A stretch of 25,663 nucleotides of DNA from a virus, in IMG/VR virus record IMGVR_UViG_3300042485_000865, positions 1-25,663 of that record; one strand, given 5' to 3'. Of the stretch, positions 1 to 7,940 are shown in pieces. Under the pieces are notes generated by a model. The model was given only the letters and a program-made list of their open reading frames with translations. It was not told where the DNA came from and searched no databases. The position numbers and the translations under genes were made by a program. The first letter of the stretch is position 1. Every line of letters begins with the position of its first letter.

Positions 1-1167
1 AATATTCTCATATTCCAACTCATCGTGGAGAATATGTACCACTTGTTCAGATGAGTTTATTTCCACCAAAACATCCGCATTATTGTACTCTTTTGCCACT
101 TTATATATCACATTTGGGTATAAAAGTGGACTAATTTTGTTGTTTCTATACTTGCCCACAACTATGTACGGAAACGATGTGATATCAACAATAATAAAGG
201 CAGAATAATCTCCACCCACACCCTTTGCTGTATCTGCAACGATTACATAGTTGTTACCCTTGACTGGAGTTGCTGCTATATCCAATCCATCCTTCATATA
301 TAGAAAGTCTTTTGGTACTAACTTTCCATAGGTATCTGCAGAGATAAGTGTTAGTGAAGAACCAAGGAACGAACATTCCACCTCTTGCGCAAACTTAGTC
401 TCACCCAGCATGGCTCTTTGCTTCCTTGCCCACTCGGCGTCTCTATTTGGGTGTTCAGAATAGTGAACTCTAACTGGAGTGAATCCATTAGTACCTGCCT
501 CTGCACCCTGCCAAAAATGCCAGAAATGGTTATATCCAAGTGGAGTTGATGTTATGATAATCTTGGAGGTCTTACCCGAGGATATAGTTGGATATGTAGA
601 AGTGAAGAATTCTTCGGCAATTGTATTGGGAATTATACTACATTCGTCAATATATAAAAAGTTCACTGATTTTCCACGAATACCAGATGATGAAGTTGCC
701 GCAGTGAATACTATGGACCCATTCTCAAGTTTGATATCACCCTTGTTGTATGTCGAAACTCCTTGCTGCAACCAATCCGGTAAGCACTCGTACATCTGCT
801 GATATCTGGATAGAATTTCTCGTGCTGCTGATGCCTTATTTGCAAGAATGGCAACTGTCTTGTTATCATTGAATATGGTGTAGTATAAAATGTAGGCAGC
901 AGTTGTCTGGCTTTTTCCCATTTGGCGGCTCATTAATCCACAAACCAAATTCTTATTGTGCATAGTCTCAATAAATCTGACCTGGTAATCATATAAAGTA
1001 AATGGCACTAGTCCATGATCCAACGATATGATCTTACAGTATGAGTTAACAAAATATACTGGATCCGTCTTGCACTTTACATATTCTTTTACCTGCTCTT
1101 CAGTGAACTGAACTGAAACGCCAGCGGCTTTGACATTACTATTGTTATTGTATATTTTGACGCTCAA
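1..1167 (-). CDS. 17: Terminase large subunit, T4 gp17-like (partial, C-terminus beyond left edge)
   Basis: This is the DNA-packaging motor ATPase and nuclease. The frame is open from 1167 to the left edge, giving 389 residues. A Walker A motif SRQMGKS lies at residues 80-86 and a Walker B region FLYIDECS has D174 and E175. A nuclease-domain strand VIVADTAKG, with a likely metal-binding D312, is followed by GGDYSAF; this is the order of T4 gp17. The first in-frame start is TTG at 1167-1165, which overlaps the TGA of the gp15-like gene. An AGAAGGA sequence lies just upstream but only 2 bases from the TTG, so translational coupling is likely. No ATG occurs in frame before residue 69. T4 has the small terminase gene 16 directly upstream; here the gp15 gene takes that place. 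The identity is firm, the exact start less so. Confidence 0.93.
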   Translation of the reverse strand, partial: MSVKIYNNNSNVKAAGVSVQFTEEQVKEYVKCKTDPVYFVNSYCKIISLDHGLVPFTLYDYQVRFIETMHNKNLVCGLMSRQMGKSQTTAAYILYYTIFNDNKTVAILANKASAAREILSRYQQMYECLPDWLQQGVSTYNKGDIKLENGSIVFTAATSSSGIRGKSVNFLYIDECSIIPNTIAEEFFTSTYPTISSGKTSKIIITSTPLGYNHFWHFWQGAEAGTNGFTPVRVHYSEHPNRDAEWARKQRAMLGETKFAQEVECSFLGSSLTLISADTYGKLVPKDFLYMKDGLDIAATPVKGNNYVIVADTAKGVGGDYSAFIIVDITSFPYIVVGKYRNNKISPLLYPNVIYKVAKEYNNADVLVEINSSEQVVHILHDELEYENI

Positions 1168-1892
1168 AGTCCTTCTGCCCAATTTTCATTTACCACAGCA
1201 CCAGTTGTAGTATTACCAGTTGCACTATAGGTTGCAGGTGCCGGTCCAGATATATTAGCAGACACAGTATCAATAATACCCTGACTAGAAACTGGACCGA
1301 ATAGATTTGCCTTGATCGTAAAGTTCAATGTATATGTAACAAATCTCCGTGTCTGGAAATCTCCATCATAGTCATCCTGTACATTCACGGAATTCAAAAT
1401 GATTGGTATGTCCAACACTGTATGAGTCTCCGGCACTATCTCAACCGATAGATTATATTCCGGTGCAAACCTAGGAAGTATCTGCTCAATGATCTGCAAT
1501 GCATCTTCCTGAGTTTTGGTCAGGATATACATTGAGATATCGATATTGTATGGCACAGGAACATATGTTCCGGTCAATGATCCAGTCTCGTAACACTTGA
1601 TCTGGTTCATGCGATTCAATTTCCGGGCAGGATCATAGGACATGCCGGTTATCTCAAATGCTATTCGTGGCAATAGAATGAAGGTATGCTGGTCCAGTGT
1701 TGGATCCTGTTCAATTCGCACAACCCATTTTTCCTTGCATGAATACGCAATGGGCACAGCAATGGTCTGCTCAATTGTGCCATCGACACTACCATCGGAC
1801 CTGCGTTCTATCTTGATGTTACTGAATAGATTACCAAAGGAAACAATTACTTTCCTGATGATGCCATGGTAGAATGGAGTATTGATTAGCAT
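1164..1892 (-). CDS. 15: Proximal tail sheath stabiliser / tail terminator, T4 gp15-like
   Basis: T4 gp15 forms a hexamer that caps the tail tube and sheath and joins the tail to the neck. This 242-residue product shares landmarks with T4 gp15: an N-terminal tract with FGNLFSNIKIER (T4 has GDLFSNIQIKR), a VPIAYSCKEKW segment, ILLPRIAFEITG, and a central IIEQILPRFAPEYN (T4 IVEQILPYFQPHFN). It lies between gene 14-like and gene 17-like genes, as expected from T4 order. The C-terminal 35 residues are rich in Thr, Gly and Ala and do not resemble T4. The ATG at 1892 follows the upstream collagen-like gene by 5 bases, and the TGA overlaps the terminase TTG. Identification rests on remembered family sequence and synteny. 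Confidence 0.9.
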   Translation of the reverse strand: MLINTPFYHGIIRKVIVSFGNLFSNIKIERRSDGSVDGTIEQTIAVPIAYSCKEKWVVRIEQDPTLDQHTFILLPRIAFEITGMSYDPARKLNRMNQIKCYETGSLTGTYVPVPYNIDISMYILTKTQEDALQIIEQILPRFAPEYNLSVEIVPETHTVLDIPIILNSVNVQDDYDGDFQTRRFVTYTLNFTIKANLFGPVSSQGIIDTVSANISGPAPATYSATGNTTTGAVVNENWAEGL

Positions 1893-1897
1893 TTATA

Positions 1898-2542
1898 TTA
1901 CCAAGTTCCGCCAGTCAATGTCGTTTTTGTCCAGATGTCTATCCCACCAACTGTATAGTCTGCCACGCACACATATAAGTAACCACCACCAACTGCAAGC
2001 ATGTCTGCCATATCACCAGGCAACCCCACACTTGATGCAGGAACAGCACCACCAGTTGGACCAGTAGGACCTGTAGGACCAGTAGGACCAACATCACCAC
2101 TGCTTGCTATCATAGTCCAGAATGTGCCTTCAACTGGAGTATCGCCACTATTTCCACCATTGGCATGGATTCTGTACCAAGTCTCACCACCATAAGTTGC
2201 TAGGTCACCGACGGCATATGAAGCACCACCATTATATGCACTGGTAAAATTCCATAGAGCACTAGGACCAGTAGGACCTGGAACTGTTGATGCTGCACCT
2301 GTCGGACCTGTCGGACCAGTAGGACCAGTAGGACCAGTAGGACCTGGCACTGTTGATGCTGCACCTGTCGGACCTGTCGGACCAGTAGGACCAGTAGGAC
2401 CCGTAGGACCAGTAGGACCCGGAACTAAATCAGCAGCATACAGTTCAGTGAAATTAGCATTGACCTTGGTGAATGCTGTTCTAAGTGGATCACCAGTTCC
2501 ATCATTTGGCGTTGCGCCGAGTGCTATAGTTTGTTTTGACAT
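1898..2542 (-). CDS. Collagen-like fibre protein inserted between neck genes
   Basis: A 214-residue protein. It opens with a phage-fibre N-terminal motif ([19 protein letters not shown], residues 14-32). Two Gly-Pro-Thr collagen-like tracts separated by GAASTVP follow (about residues 42-95). Next is a short aromatic segment ([18 protein letters not shown]) that resembles small carbohydrate-binding modules of the CBM5/12 type, then a third short GPT tract. The C-terminal region ends [13 protein letters not shown]...[12 protein letters not shown], a tail common in phage fibres. Collagen tracts suggest a trimeric rod. The ATG overlaps the stop of the gene 14 homologue as TAATG, so both are probably co-translated. 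Its location suggests a neck or capsid appendage, but that is inference. I do not recognise a named family for the whole protein. Confidence 0.85.
   Translation of the reverse strand: MSKQTIALGATPNDGTGDPLRTAFTKVNANFTELYAADLVPGPTGPTGPTGPTGPTGPTGAASTVPGPTGPTGPTGPTGPTGAASTVPGPTGPSALWNFTSAYNGGASYAVGDLATYGGETWYRIHANGGNSGDTPVEGTFWTMIASSGDVGPTGPTGPTGPTGGAVPASSVGLPGDMADMLAVGGGYLYVCVADYTVGGIDIWTKTTLTGGTW
2276..2406. repeat. 66-base direct repeat in the collagen-like tract
   Basis: Two nearly identical tandem copies, offset by 66 bases, each contain ctgttgatgctgcacctgtc followed by several ggaccagta units. Each encodes [16 protein letters not shown]-type sequence (22 codons). The copies are in frame, so gain or loss of one would lengthen or shorten the collagen rod without a frameshift. 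Boundaries are approximate because the flanking units are themselves 9-base repeats. Confidence 0.8.
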
Positions 2543-3501
2543 TATATTGTATCCACTGTTATTAGATTGGAATCTGCGTGTATGATTGTTGAGTCTGCTG
2601 AGTGTACTATTGGTGTATATATAACTTCATCAAATGGGTTACCTGAATCAAATGTAAACTCAGATGCCTGTGCTGCAAATTTGTTATTGTCGCCATATGA
2701 TTGTGGCACATCAATATCTATACCAAACACTGCAGTTGCCGTGGCATTGCCGGTCATTGTTATGTAACTATCATCCAGGTATCTGCTGCCTGGATTCGAT
2801 ATGGTAATTGATGTTACACTGCCAGCAGTAATATGTGCAACCAACTCTGCGTCGATGCCAATACCATGCACTGTAACAACGGGTGGCATTGTATAACCAG
2901 ATCCACCATTTGTTATTGTGACTGACCTTACACCACCTGTCAGATTCATATCCATATCAGTGGTGAACGATTTCAGTGTCTCAAACACATCAATCGCAGG
3001 TATACCAGTTGTTATCCGTTCACTGCTGTACTGGAATAATTCAACCGATAACTTGTATACGTATAGTTTACCCAGTTGATAGAATGGATCCTGATGCTGA
3101 ACGAATTTGATTTCGAATAGACCACCAGTCAACGGAAAGTATAATAGGTCACCTTCACTTGGTCTGTTTGGTAACTGACCATATCCAAGTCTTCCAACCA
3201 ATTGTTCCCACCTGCGACGTGATACAGTGAGTGTTGCAGATTGTTCCATCATCAATCCAAACTTCTGGATCATTGCTCCTTGACCTTCAAATCCATCAAC
3301 ACTTTCTAAATACATTTCAATTGGAAAGGCAGCATTGAATGTTGATAGTCTGTCCTCTCCCAATATCTCATCCTTGGCAACCAGTGTGCGGGGAATATAG
3401 GTAAAGTCCTGCCCCCAGATCTGTATCGATTCCACTATCAAATCTTCGAGTAGATACTGTTCGTTGGCAGTGCCCTGAGTGAAATATACATTACGTGCCA
3501 T
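2542..3501 (-). CDS. 14: Neck protein, T4 gp14-like, with an inserted repeat module
   Basis: T4 gp14 works with gp13 to complete the head and form the neck. The 319-residue product keeps the family signatures: [17 protein letters not shown] near residue 25, [10 protein letters not shown], the central GDLLYFPL...[18 protein letters not shown] (T4 has GDLIYFPM and DPFYQLGQ), and a late SGNPFDE matching T4 SSPFDND. It is about 60 residues longer than T4 gp14. The extra length is roughly residues 190-275, where two repeats of the [10 protein letters not shown] / [10 protein letters not shown] type sit. This insert resembles beta modules found in marine phage structural proteins. It starts 5 bases after the gene 13 homologue and ends in TAATG with the collagen-like gene. 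Confidence 0.92.
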   Translation of the reverse strand: MARNVYFTQGTANEQYLLEDLIVESIQIWGQDFTYIPRTLVAKDEILGEDRLSTFNAAFPIEMYLESVDGFEGQGAMIQKFGLMMEQSATLTVSRRRWEQLVGRLGYGQLPNRPSEGDLLYFPLTGGLFEIKFVQHQDPFYQLGKLYVYKLSVELFQYSSERITTGIPAIDVFETLKSFTTDMDMNLTGGVRSVTITNGGSGYTMPPVVTVHGIGIDAELVAHITAGSVTSITISNPGSRYLDDSYITMTGNATATAVFGIDIDVPQSYGDNNKFAAQASEFTFDSGNPFDEVIYTPIVHSADSTIIHADSNLITVDTI

Positions 3502-3506
3502 ATATT

Positions 3507-4247
3507 TCAGCCCATGTAGAATTCGAGTGGCGAACTTTTGGTCATCAGGTCGTCTTCCAATTCTTTTATTTCATTCATTGCCTGATCATACATTGCACCA
3601 CCATCAATAGTGACACCACCAGGTAATTGCATTCCAGTAAACTTGGATAGATTTGCACCCCATTGTTTTTTGAACTGTGCGGTCACATAATGTTTCAACC
3701 AAGGTTCACTCCAAACTTTTACAAACTCCACTGGATCAAGTGCACGATAGCACTCAACAATAACATAGTGTCCAATCTCCACATCTGCTGTCCAGTCTAG
3801 GTCAAGGTACAATCTATCCTGCATACGATTGAACCTGTATATAATATGACCATTCAATATTAGATCCAGCAACGATAGGTGACTCATCACAGTGCTGTAA
3901 TAGATAATACTGGTTGATGATAGATCGTACAAATCATTCAACCGCAATTGGTATTGTAAATCAAATAAACTCTTTGAACTACCGGACCCAGTGACGATTG
4001 GCAGTACTCGTGTAATACCATATACCATTGGTGATATTGGTATCCACTTGTTGGTAATATCGTCTTGGGTGACCATATGTTTCAGGTACAGTTTCTCAAT
4101 ACCTTCATAATGGTATAGACGGAAGTATTCCAGTGAGTCTGAGATACGGTCTTCAAGTTGCTCATCGTCGACGTTGATTTCTAGGACTGGGGCACCAAGT
4201 GCACGTAGACAGTATTGTTTCAGTCCTTCACGGGAAGTGATTGCCAT
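3507..4247 (-). CDS. 13: Neck protein, T4 gp13-like
   Basis: A 246-residue homologue of T4 gp13, the head-completion protein that builds the neck with gp14. Visible family features are an N-terminal LKQYCLRALGAPVLEINVDDEQ (T4: [22 protein letters not shown]), YHYEGIEKLYL, a middle VIVECYRALDP, and a C-terminal LPGGVTIDGGAMYDQAMNEIK (T4: LPGGVTIDGQRLIEEA). It is shorter than T4 gp13 (about 309 residues), with less sequence in the centre. The ATG at 4247 has AAGGAT about 7 bases upstream. It is the first gene of the neck and packaging block, transcribed after a 176-base gap that holds a hairpin and possible late promoter boxes. Confidence 0.92.
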   Translation of the reverse strand: MAITSREGLKQYCLRALGAPVLEINVDDEQLEDRISDSLEYFRLYHYEGIEKLYLKHMVTQDDITNKWIPISPMVYGITRVLPIVTGSGSSKSLFDLQYQLRLNDLYDLSSTSIIYYSTVMSHLSLLDLILNGHIIYRFNRMQDRLYLDLDWTADVEIGHYVIVECYRALDPVEFVKVWSEPWLKHYVTAQFKKQWGANLSKFTGMQLPGGVTIDGGAMYDQAMNEIKELEDDLMTKSSPLEFYMG

Positions 4248-4365
4248 ATAATATCCTTATTATTTCGGACAGCAGTATGCCCGATCTGTACTAGACCATG
4301 GCAAGTAAATTTGATTGGAGGATTTTACGATCACTATTTTATCATTTTTATATAAGTGAGACTGA

Positions 4366-4391
4366 GGGTGGTGCCTTTTACAGCACCACCC
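4366..4391 (-). terminator. Perfect 9-bp hairpin after the 1004-residue fibre gene
   Basis: GGGTGGTGC pairs perfectly with GCACCACCC around an 8-base loop, 32 bases past the stop of the fibre gene. The minus strand downstream is only moderately T-rich, with no clean U-tract, so it may be a weak or factor-assisted terminator or an mRNA-stabilising structure. Confidence 0.6.
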
Positions 4392-4409
4392 AGCAGTAGT
4401 TATTTCATA

Positions 4410-4417
4410 TATTTATA
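4410..4417 (-). promoter_or_regulatory. T4-type late promoter box (TATAAATA)
   Basis: The minus strand reads TATAAATA, the consensus -10 box of T4 late promoters. It lies about 160 bases upstream of the gene 13 homologue. A transcript from it would include the 9-bp hairpin. A TATAAAAA variant lies closer, at 4346-4353. Confidence 0.5.
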
Positions 4418-4423
4418 CATCTT

Positions 4424-7400
4424 TTATAGTACTACCCAACGAGCACCGGAACTAACTGTTACCGCAACACCAGAAGCAACGGTCAATGGACCTGTACTCA
4501 TAGCATTTGAAGTGCTTGGTATTACATATGATGCAGAGATAGTATCAGCATTCAAAATAATACCATTGGTTGCAGACACAACAGAGAATTCACCTGTACC
4601 ACCGGCACCTGAAGGACCAGTTGCACCTGTTGCACCTGTTGGACCTGTAAGACCAGCAATACCTTGGATACCCTGTGCACCAGCAGCACCTGCAGCACCT
4701 GTTGGACCAGCAATACCTTGGATACCCTGTGCACCATCAGCACCTGTAGGACCAGTTGCACCTGCTGTACCATTAGCACCGTCAGTACCTGCAGCACCAG
4801 CAATACCTTGGATACCCTGTGCACCGGCAGCACCTGTAGGACCAGTGGAACCTGTTGCACCTTGTGGACCAACCAACTGAGCAATAACACCAGCAGGCAA
4901 TGTACCAACATTTGACAAGTCGGCATTTGCTTTTCCAGAGACTGTAGTAACTAGAGCAGCAGCAGCAGATTCATCTGATTGTAGTGCAGTTGCGATTTCA
5001 GCAAGTGTATCCAAGGCAGCAGGAGCAGCACCAACTACAGCAGCAATTGCTGTTGATACATTGGCAGCAGTCTGGAACCCTGAATCATTCGAGAATGAAC
5101 TTAGTGCAGTTGGTTTACCTGTCAACGATGCATATGTACCGGCAGTGGCAACAGCAGATAATGTTGCAACATCTGCAGGAGTAAATCCTAGAGCAGACGC
5201 AATATTACCACTTGTCACACTTGCGGCAGAACCAGCAGCACCAGTTGGACCTGTGGCACCAGTTGGACCTGCAACGGTTGAATCAGCACCTGTTGGACCA
5301 GCAATACCTTGGATACCCTGTGCACCAGCAGCACCTGTAGGACCTGTAGGACCAGCAACGCCAGCAGCACCGGCAACGCCATCAACACCTATTGTACCAT
5401 TAGCACCTGCAGCACCAGTTGGACCAGTTGATCCAGTAATACCTTGGATACCCTGTGCACCAGCAGCACCTGTAGGACCTGTAGGACCAGCAACGCCAGC
5501 ATCACCAGTTGCACCTTGGATGCCCTGTGAACCGGTTGGACCAGTTGGACCAGTTGCACCTGTTGGACCGGACATCGCAGCAGCAGTAATTGCAGCAGAG
5601 ACAAACGGTTGTGTGGCAATTGCAACTTCTTCATTTGTTATACCAACTTTCCAGAGACCTGCGGTTTCATCCCAAACAATACGTTGGCGTGCTAGATCGC
5701 CACGGTCAATATCAAGACCAGAGTAACGAGCAGTGACACCAGATCCTTCCTGTCCCTTGTTTAGAGTAATTACATTGTCTTTGATTGATAGGTTAGTTGT
5801 ATTTACTGTAGTTGTTGTACCTGCAACAGTCAATCCACCGGAGATAGTTAGGTTACCAGATACTGTACCATCACCGGCAATTGCCACGATTGGAGCAGTT
5901 AGAGTAACTTGTGCACCAGAAGTAACACGGGTAGTTGAACCTAGACCCTCAGACTGAATCAATACATCAGCATTTGTACCATTTGTTTTTACTGTTGTTG
6001 CAGTTGCGGAATCAAGTATCAACTGACCTGTACCTGTGGTAGCAATACGCATACCTTGGTTTAGATCGGCAGAGAATTGCATAGTGTTCGCAGCTGAAGA
6101 TATTACTGCAACGCCATCAACATACAAAGTGTTTGCATCGATGTGCAATTCTTTGGTGAAAATAGACGCAAACTTATGGTTGATATCTCCAATCTTAGAA
6201 ACACCTGGTACTGCTGGCATAATATCGCCATACACTGTCAAATCTTCAACTGTGAAGTCTGTGGTCGATGTGCCACTAGATTGAGCAGGAGTATATCCTA
6301 GAGCAGTTGCAATTGATCCACTTGTTACATTGGCATCAGAACCTGTTAGACCAGTGGCACCTGTAGGACCTGTAGGACCGGCAACTGTTGAAGCAGCACC
6401 TGTAGCACCAGCAGCACCAGTTGGACCTGTGGCACCTGTAGGACCAGTTGCACCTTGGATACCTTGTGAACCTGTGGCACCTGTTGGACCAGTTGTACCT
6501 TGATCACCTGTAGGACCAGTTGCACCTGCTGTACCTGTAGCACCAGCAGCACCAGTTGGACCTGCAACACCTTGAATACCCTGTGAACCTGTGGCACCTG
6601 TTGCACCGACCAACTGAGCAATAACACCGGCAGGCAATGTTGTTACATTTGATAAATCAATATTTGCCTTACCTGCAACAGTTGTGATCAATGCAGAAAC
6701 ACCGGACTCATCTGCTGCTAATTGGTCTGCAATTTCTTTCAGTGTATTCAATGCACCTGGAGCACCACCGATAAGCAAGGAGATTGCTGTTGATACATTT
6801 TCTGCTGTTTGGAAACCAGAGTCATTGGTGAATGAACTTACCAATGTAGGTTTACCTGTCAATGATGCATATGAGTGAACATGGGTTGTATCAGATTTAC
6901 CTGCTAAACCAGAATTCACATCTGCTTCCAATGCAACTGCTGCATTGTTTACTGTTAGTTTACCACCAGATTCTTTCAAACTTACTGTGCTTACTATGCC
7001 CAATGCAATTTCTTCAGATACACTTAGTGCAACTGAATTCAAGAATTGCAATGAGAACAACACAACTGTTCCTGTCATTGCAGATGATAGATTGATTGTA
7101 CAAGTGTTTGCATCAACAATGGTCATTCCAGCAAGTACTAGAACATGATTAGCATTGTATACAAAGTACGCAAAATTGTTTGTATTGAAATTATGTTCTA
7201 CTGTCCAGGATGAACTTGCAACACCTTGGGAATGTAGATATGATGCTTGTTTGATACCGATTGGTTGCCAGGTGAACCACCCTGAACCATTTATCAATTC
7301 TGTATAGAGGTACGGAATTCCGTCCTTTATTGCTAGTGTGCGTGGTGAAGGATTCGATGGGAAGGACTCATAGTTCGATCCAAAACTTAGATCGCCCCTG

Positions 7401-7438
7401 AGACTTACATCTCCTAAAACTCTAATTTGTTCTGACAT
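4424..7438 (-). CDS. Large collagen-like tail fibre protein (1004 residues)
   Basis: A modular fibre. Residues 1-60 hold an N-terminal fibre segment (PSNPSPRTLAIKDGIPYLY ... GWFTWQPIG). Residues 77-135 hold a beta module (WTVEHNFNTNNFAYFVYN ... NTCTINLSSAMTG). A module of about 110 residues (SYASLTGKPTLVSSF ... LPAGVIAQLVG) occurs twice, near residues 190-275 and again near 760-850. Collagen-like Gly-X-Y tracts (GATGPTG, GIQG) fill roughly residues 275-370, 625-735 and 850-945. Between them is a region with TVNTTNLSIKDNVITLNKGQ and GDLARQRIVWDET, a motif set known from aquatic T4-like phage fibres. The last 35 residues (NAMSTGPLTVASG...GARWVVL) recur at the ends of two other proteins here. 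It probably forms a trimeric rod on the tail or neck. The gene ends 32 bases before a hairpin. Confidence 0.92.
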   Translation of the reverse strand: MSEQIRVLGDVSLRGDLSFGSNYESFPSNPSPRTLAIKDGIPYLYTELINGSGWFTWQPIGIKQASYLHSQGVASSSWTVEHNFNTNNFAYFVYNANHVLVLAGMTIVDANTCTINLSSAMTGTVVLFSLQFLNSVALSVSEEIALGIVSTVSLKESGGKLTVNNAAVALEADVNSGLAGKSDTTHVHSYASLTGKPTLVSSFTNDSGFQTAENVSTAISLLIGGAPGALNTLKEIADQLAADESGVSALITTVAGKANIDLSNVTTLPAGVIAQLVGATGATGSQGIQGVAGPTGAAGATGTAGATGPTGDQGTTGPTGATGSQGIQGATGPTGATGPTGAAGATGAASTVAGPTGPTGATGLTGSDANVTSGSIATALGYTPAQSSGTSTTDFTVEDLTVYGDIMPAVPGVSKIGDINHKFASIFTKELHIDANTLYVDGVAVISSAANTMQFSADLNQGMRIATTGTGQLILDSATATTVKTNGTNADVLIQSEGLGSTTRVTSGAQVTLTAPIVAIAGDGTVSGNLTISGGLTVAGTTTTVNTTNLSIKDNVITLNKGQEGSGVTARYSGLDIDRGDLARQRIVWDETAGLWKVGITNEEVAIATQPFVSAAITAAAMSGPTGATGPTGPTGSQGIQGATGDAGVAGPTGPTGAAGAQGIQGITGSTGPTGAAGANGTIGVDGVAGAAGVAGPTGPTGAAGAQGIQGIAGPTGADSTVAGPTGATGPTGAAGSAASVTSGNIASALGFTPADVATLSAVATAGTYASLTGKPTALSSFSNDSGFQTAANVSTAIAAVVGAAPAALDTLAEIATALQSDESAAAALVTTVSGKANADLSNVGTLPAGVIAQLVGPQGATGSTGPTGAAGAQGIQGIAGAAGTDGANGTAGATGPTGADGAQGIQGIAGPTGAAGAAGAQGIQGIAGLTGPTGATGATGPSGAGGTGEFSVVSATNGIILNADTISASYVIPSTSNAMSTGPLTVASGVAVTVSSGARWVVL

Positions 7439-7456
7439 TGTTTATCCTATGTTTTG

Positions 7457-7663
7457 TTATAATTGATCGCCAATGGGCTTGGCACCAACAAATAAAACCT
7501 GCCCTATCAGGGCTTTGTTTATCAGCATCAATAAATGATACTGGTGAGTAATGAATTCAATTTTATCAGCATCAGTGAAGTCCTCGCTGTCCTTGAATTT
7601 CTGTATATTCGATTGTATTTTCTCAATCCAAGCACAAATGTATGTATTATAATTACTACTCAT
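7457..7663 (-). CDS. Small hypothetical protein (68 residues)
   Basis: I do not recognise a family. The sequence is mostly helical in appearance, with a charged first half (WIEKIQSNIQKFKDSEDFTDADK) and a hydrophobic second half (HLLMLINKALIGQVLFVG). The ATG lies inside the end of the preceding 70-residue gene (8-base overlap) and the stop is 18 bases before the large fibre gene. Tight packing on the same strand supports it being real. A role as a fibre chaperone or baseplate accessory would be a guess. Confidence 0.65.
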   Translation of the reverse strand: MSSNYNTYICAWIEKIQSNIQKFKDSEDFTDADKIEFITHQYHLLMLINKALIGQVLFVGAKPIGDQL

Positions 7664-7868
7664 CTGAATTTCTCACTAATGATTCAGCACGTTCAAAGAA
7701 CTGCTTCATATAAACTATATCACTGTTGTATTGGTTTTTTATAGCAATGTCAAAAAAGTCTGCTGACTCTGCATTTTCCTTGAGTATGTCAAGGCACACC
7801 TCAATCTGAGCGAGGGTTGCATCAAAAGTTGTCAGCGTTTCTAGCCATAGATTTGGCATTTGTTTCAT
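7656..7868 (-). CDS. Small hypothetical protein (70 residues)
   Basis: This acidic, probably all-helical protein (LTTFDATLAQIEVCLDILKE ... FFDIAIKNQYNSDIVYMKQF) matches no family I recognise. It follows the 824-residue fibre gene after a 72-base gap containing a hairpin, and overlaps the next gene by 8 bases. The two small genes form a pair between two giant fibre genes, a position where fibre-assembly helpers are often found. Confidence 0.65.
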   Translation of the reverse strand: MKQMPNLWLETLTTFDATLAQIEVCLDILKENAESADFFDIAIKNQYNSDIVYMKQFFERAESLVRNSDE

Positions 7869-7896
7869 ATTACTCTCACTATCATTAGGTAAGGAT

Positions 7897-7920
7897 AGGG
7901 TGGGATTTTATCCCCACCCT
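7897..7920 (-). terminator. 8-bp hairpin after the coiled-coil fibre gene
   Basis: AGGGTGGG pairs with CCCACCCT around an 8-base A/T-rich loop, 21 bases past the stop of the 824-residue fibre gene. There is no clear U-tract on the minus strand. It resembles the hairpin at 4366-4391 in stem composition and in its place after a large fibre gene. Confidence 0.6.
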
Positions 7921-7940
7921 TCCCATTCAACTATACTAGA

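Noticed and set aside
479-802. Plus-strand frame within the left-end region
   Set aside because: The opposite strand reads as the terminase ATPase with Walker A, Walker B and nuclease motifs in one uninterrupted frame.
4356-5726. Plus-strand frames encoding Pro-Val-Gly-rich sequence opposite the collagen-like fibre, and similar ones at 7900-10434
   Set aside because: They are antisense images of simple repeats (GPT/GAT or Ala/Glu-rich codons). The minus-strand frames are far longer, begin with fibre motifs and fit the operon.
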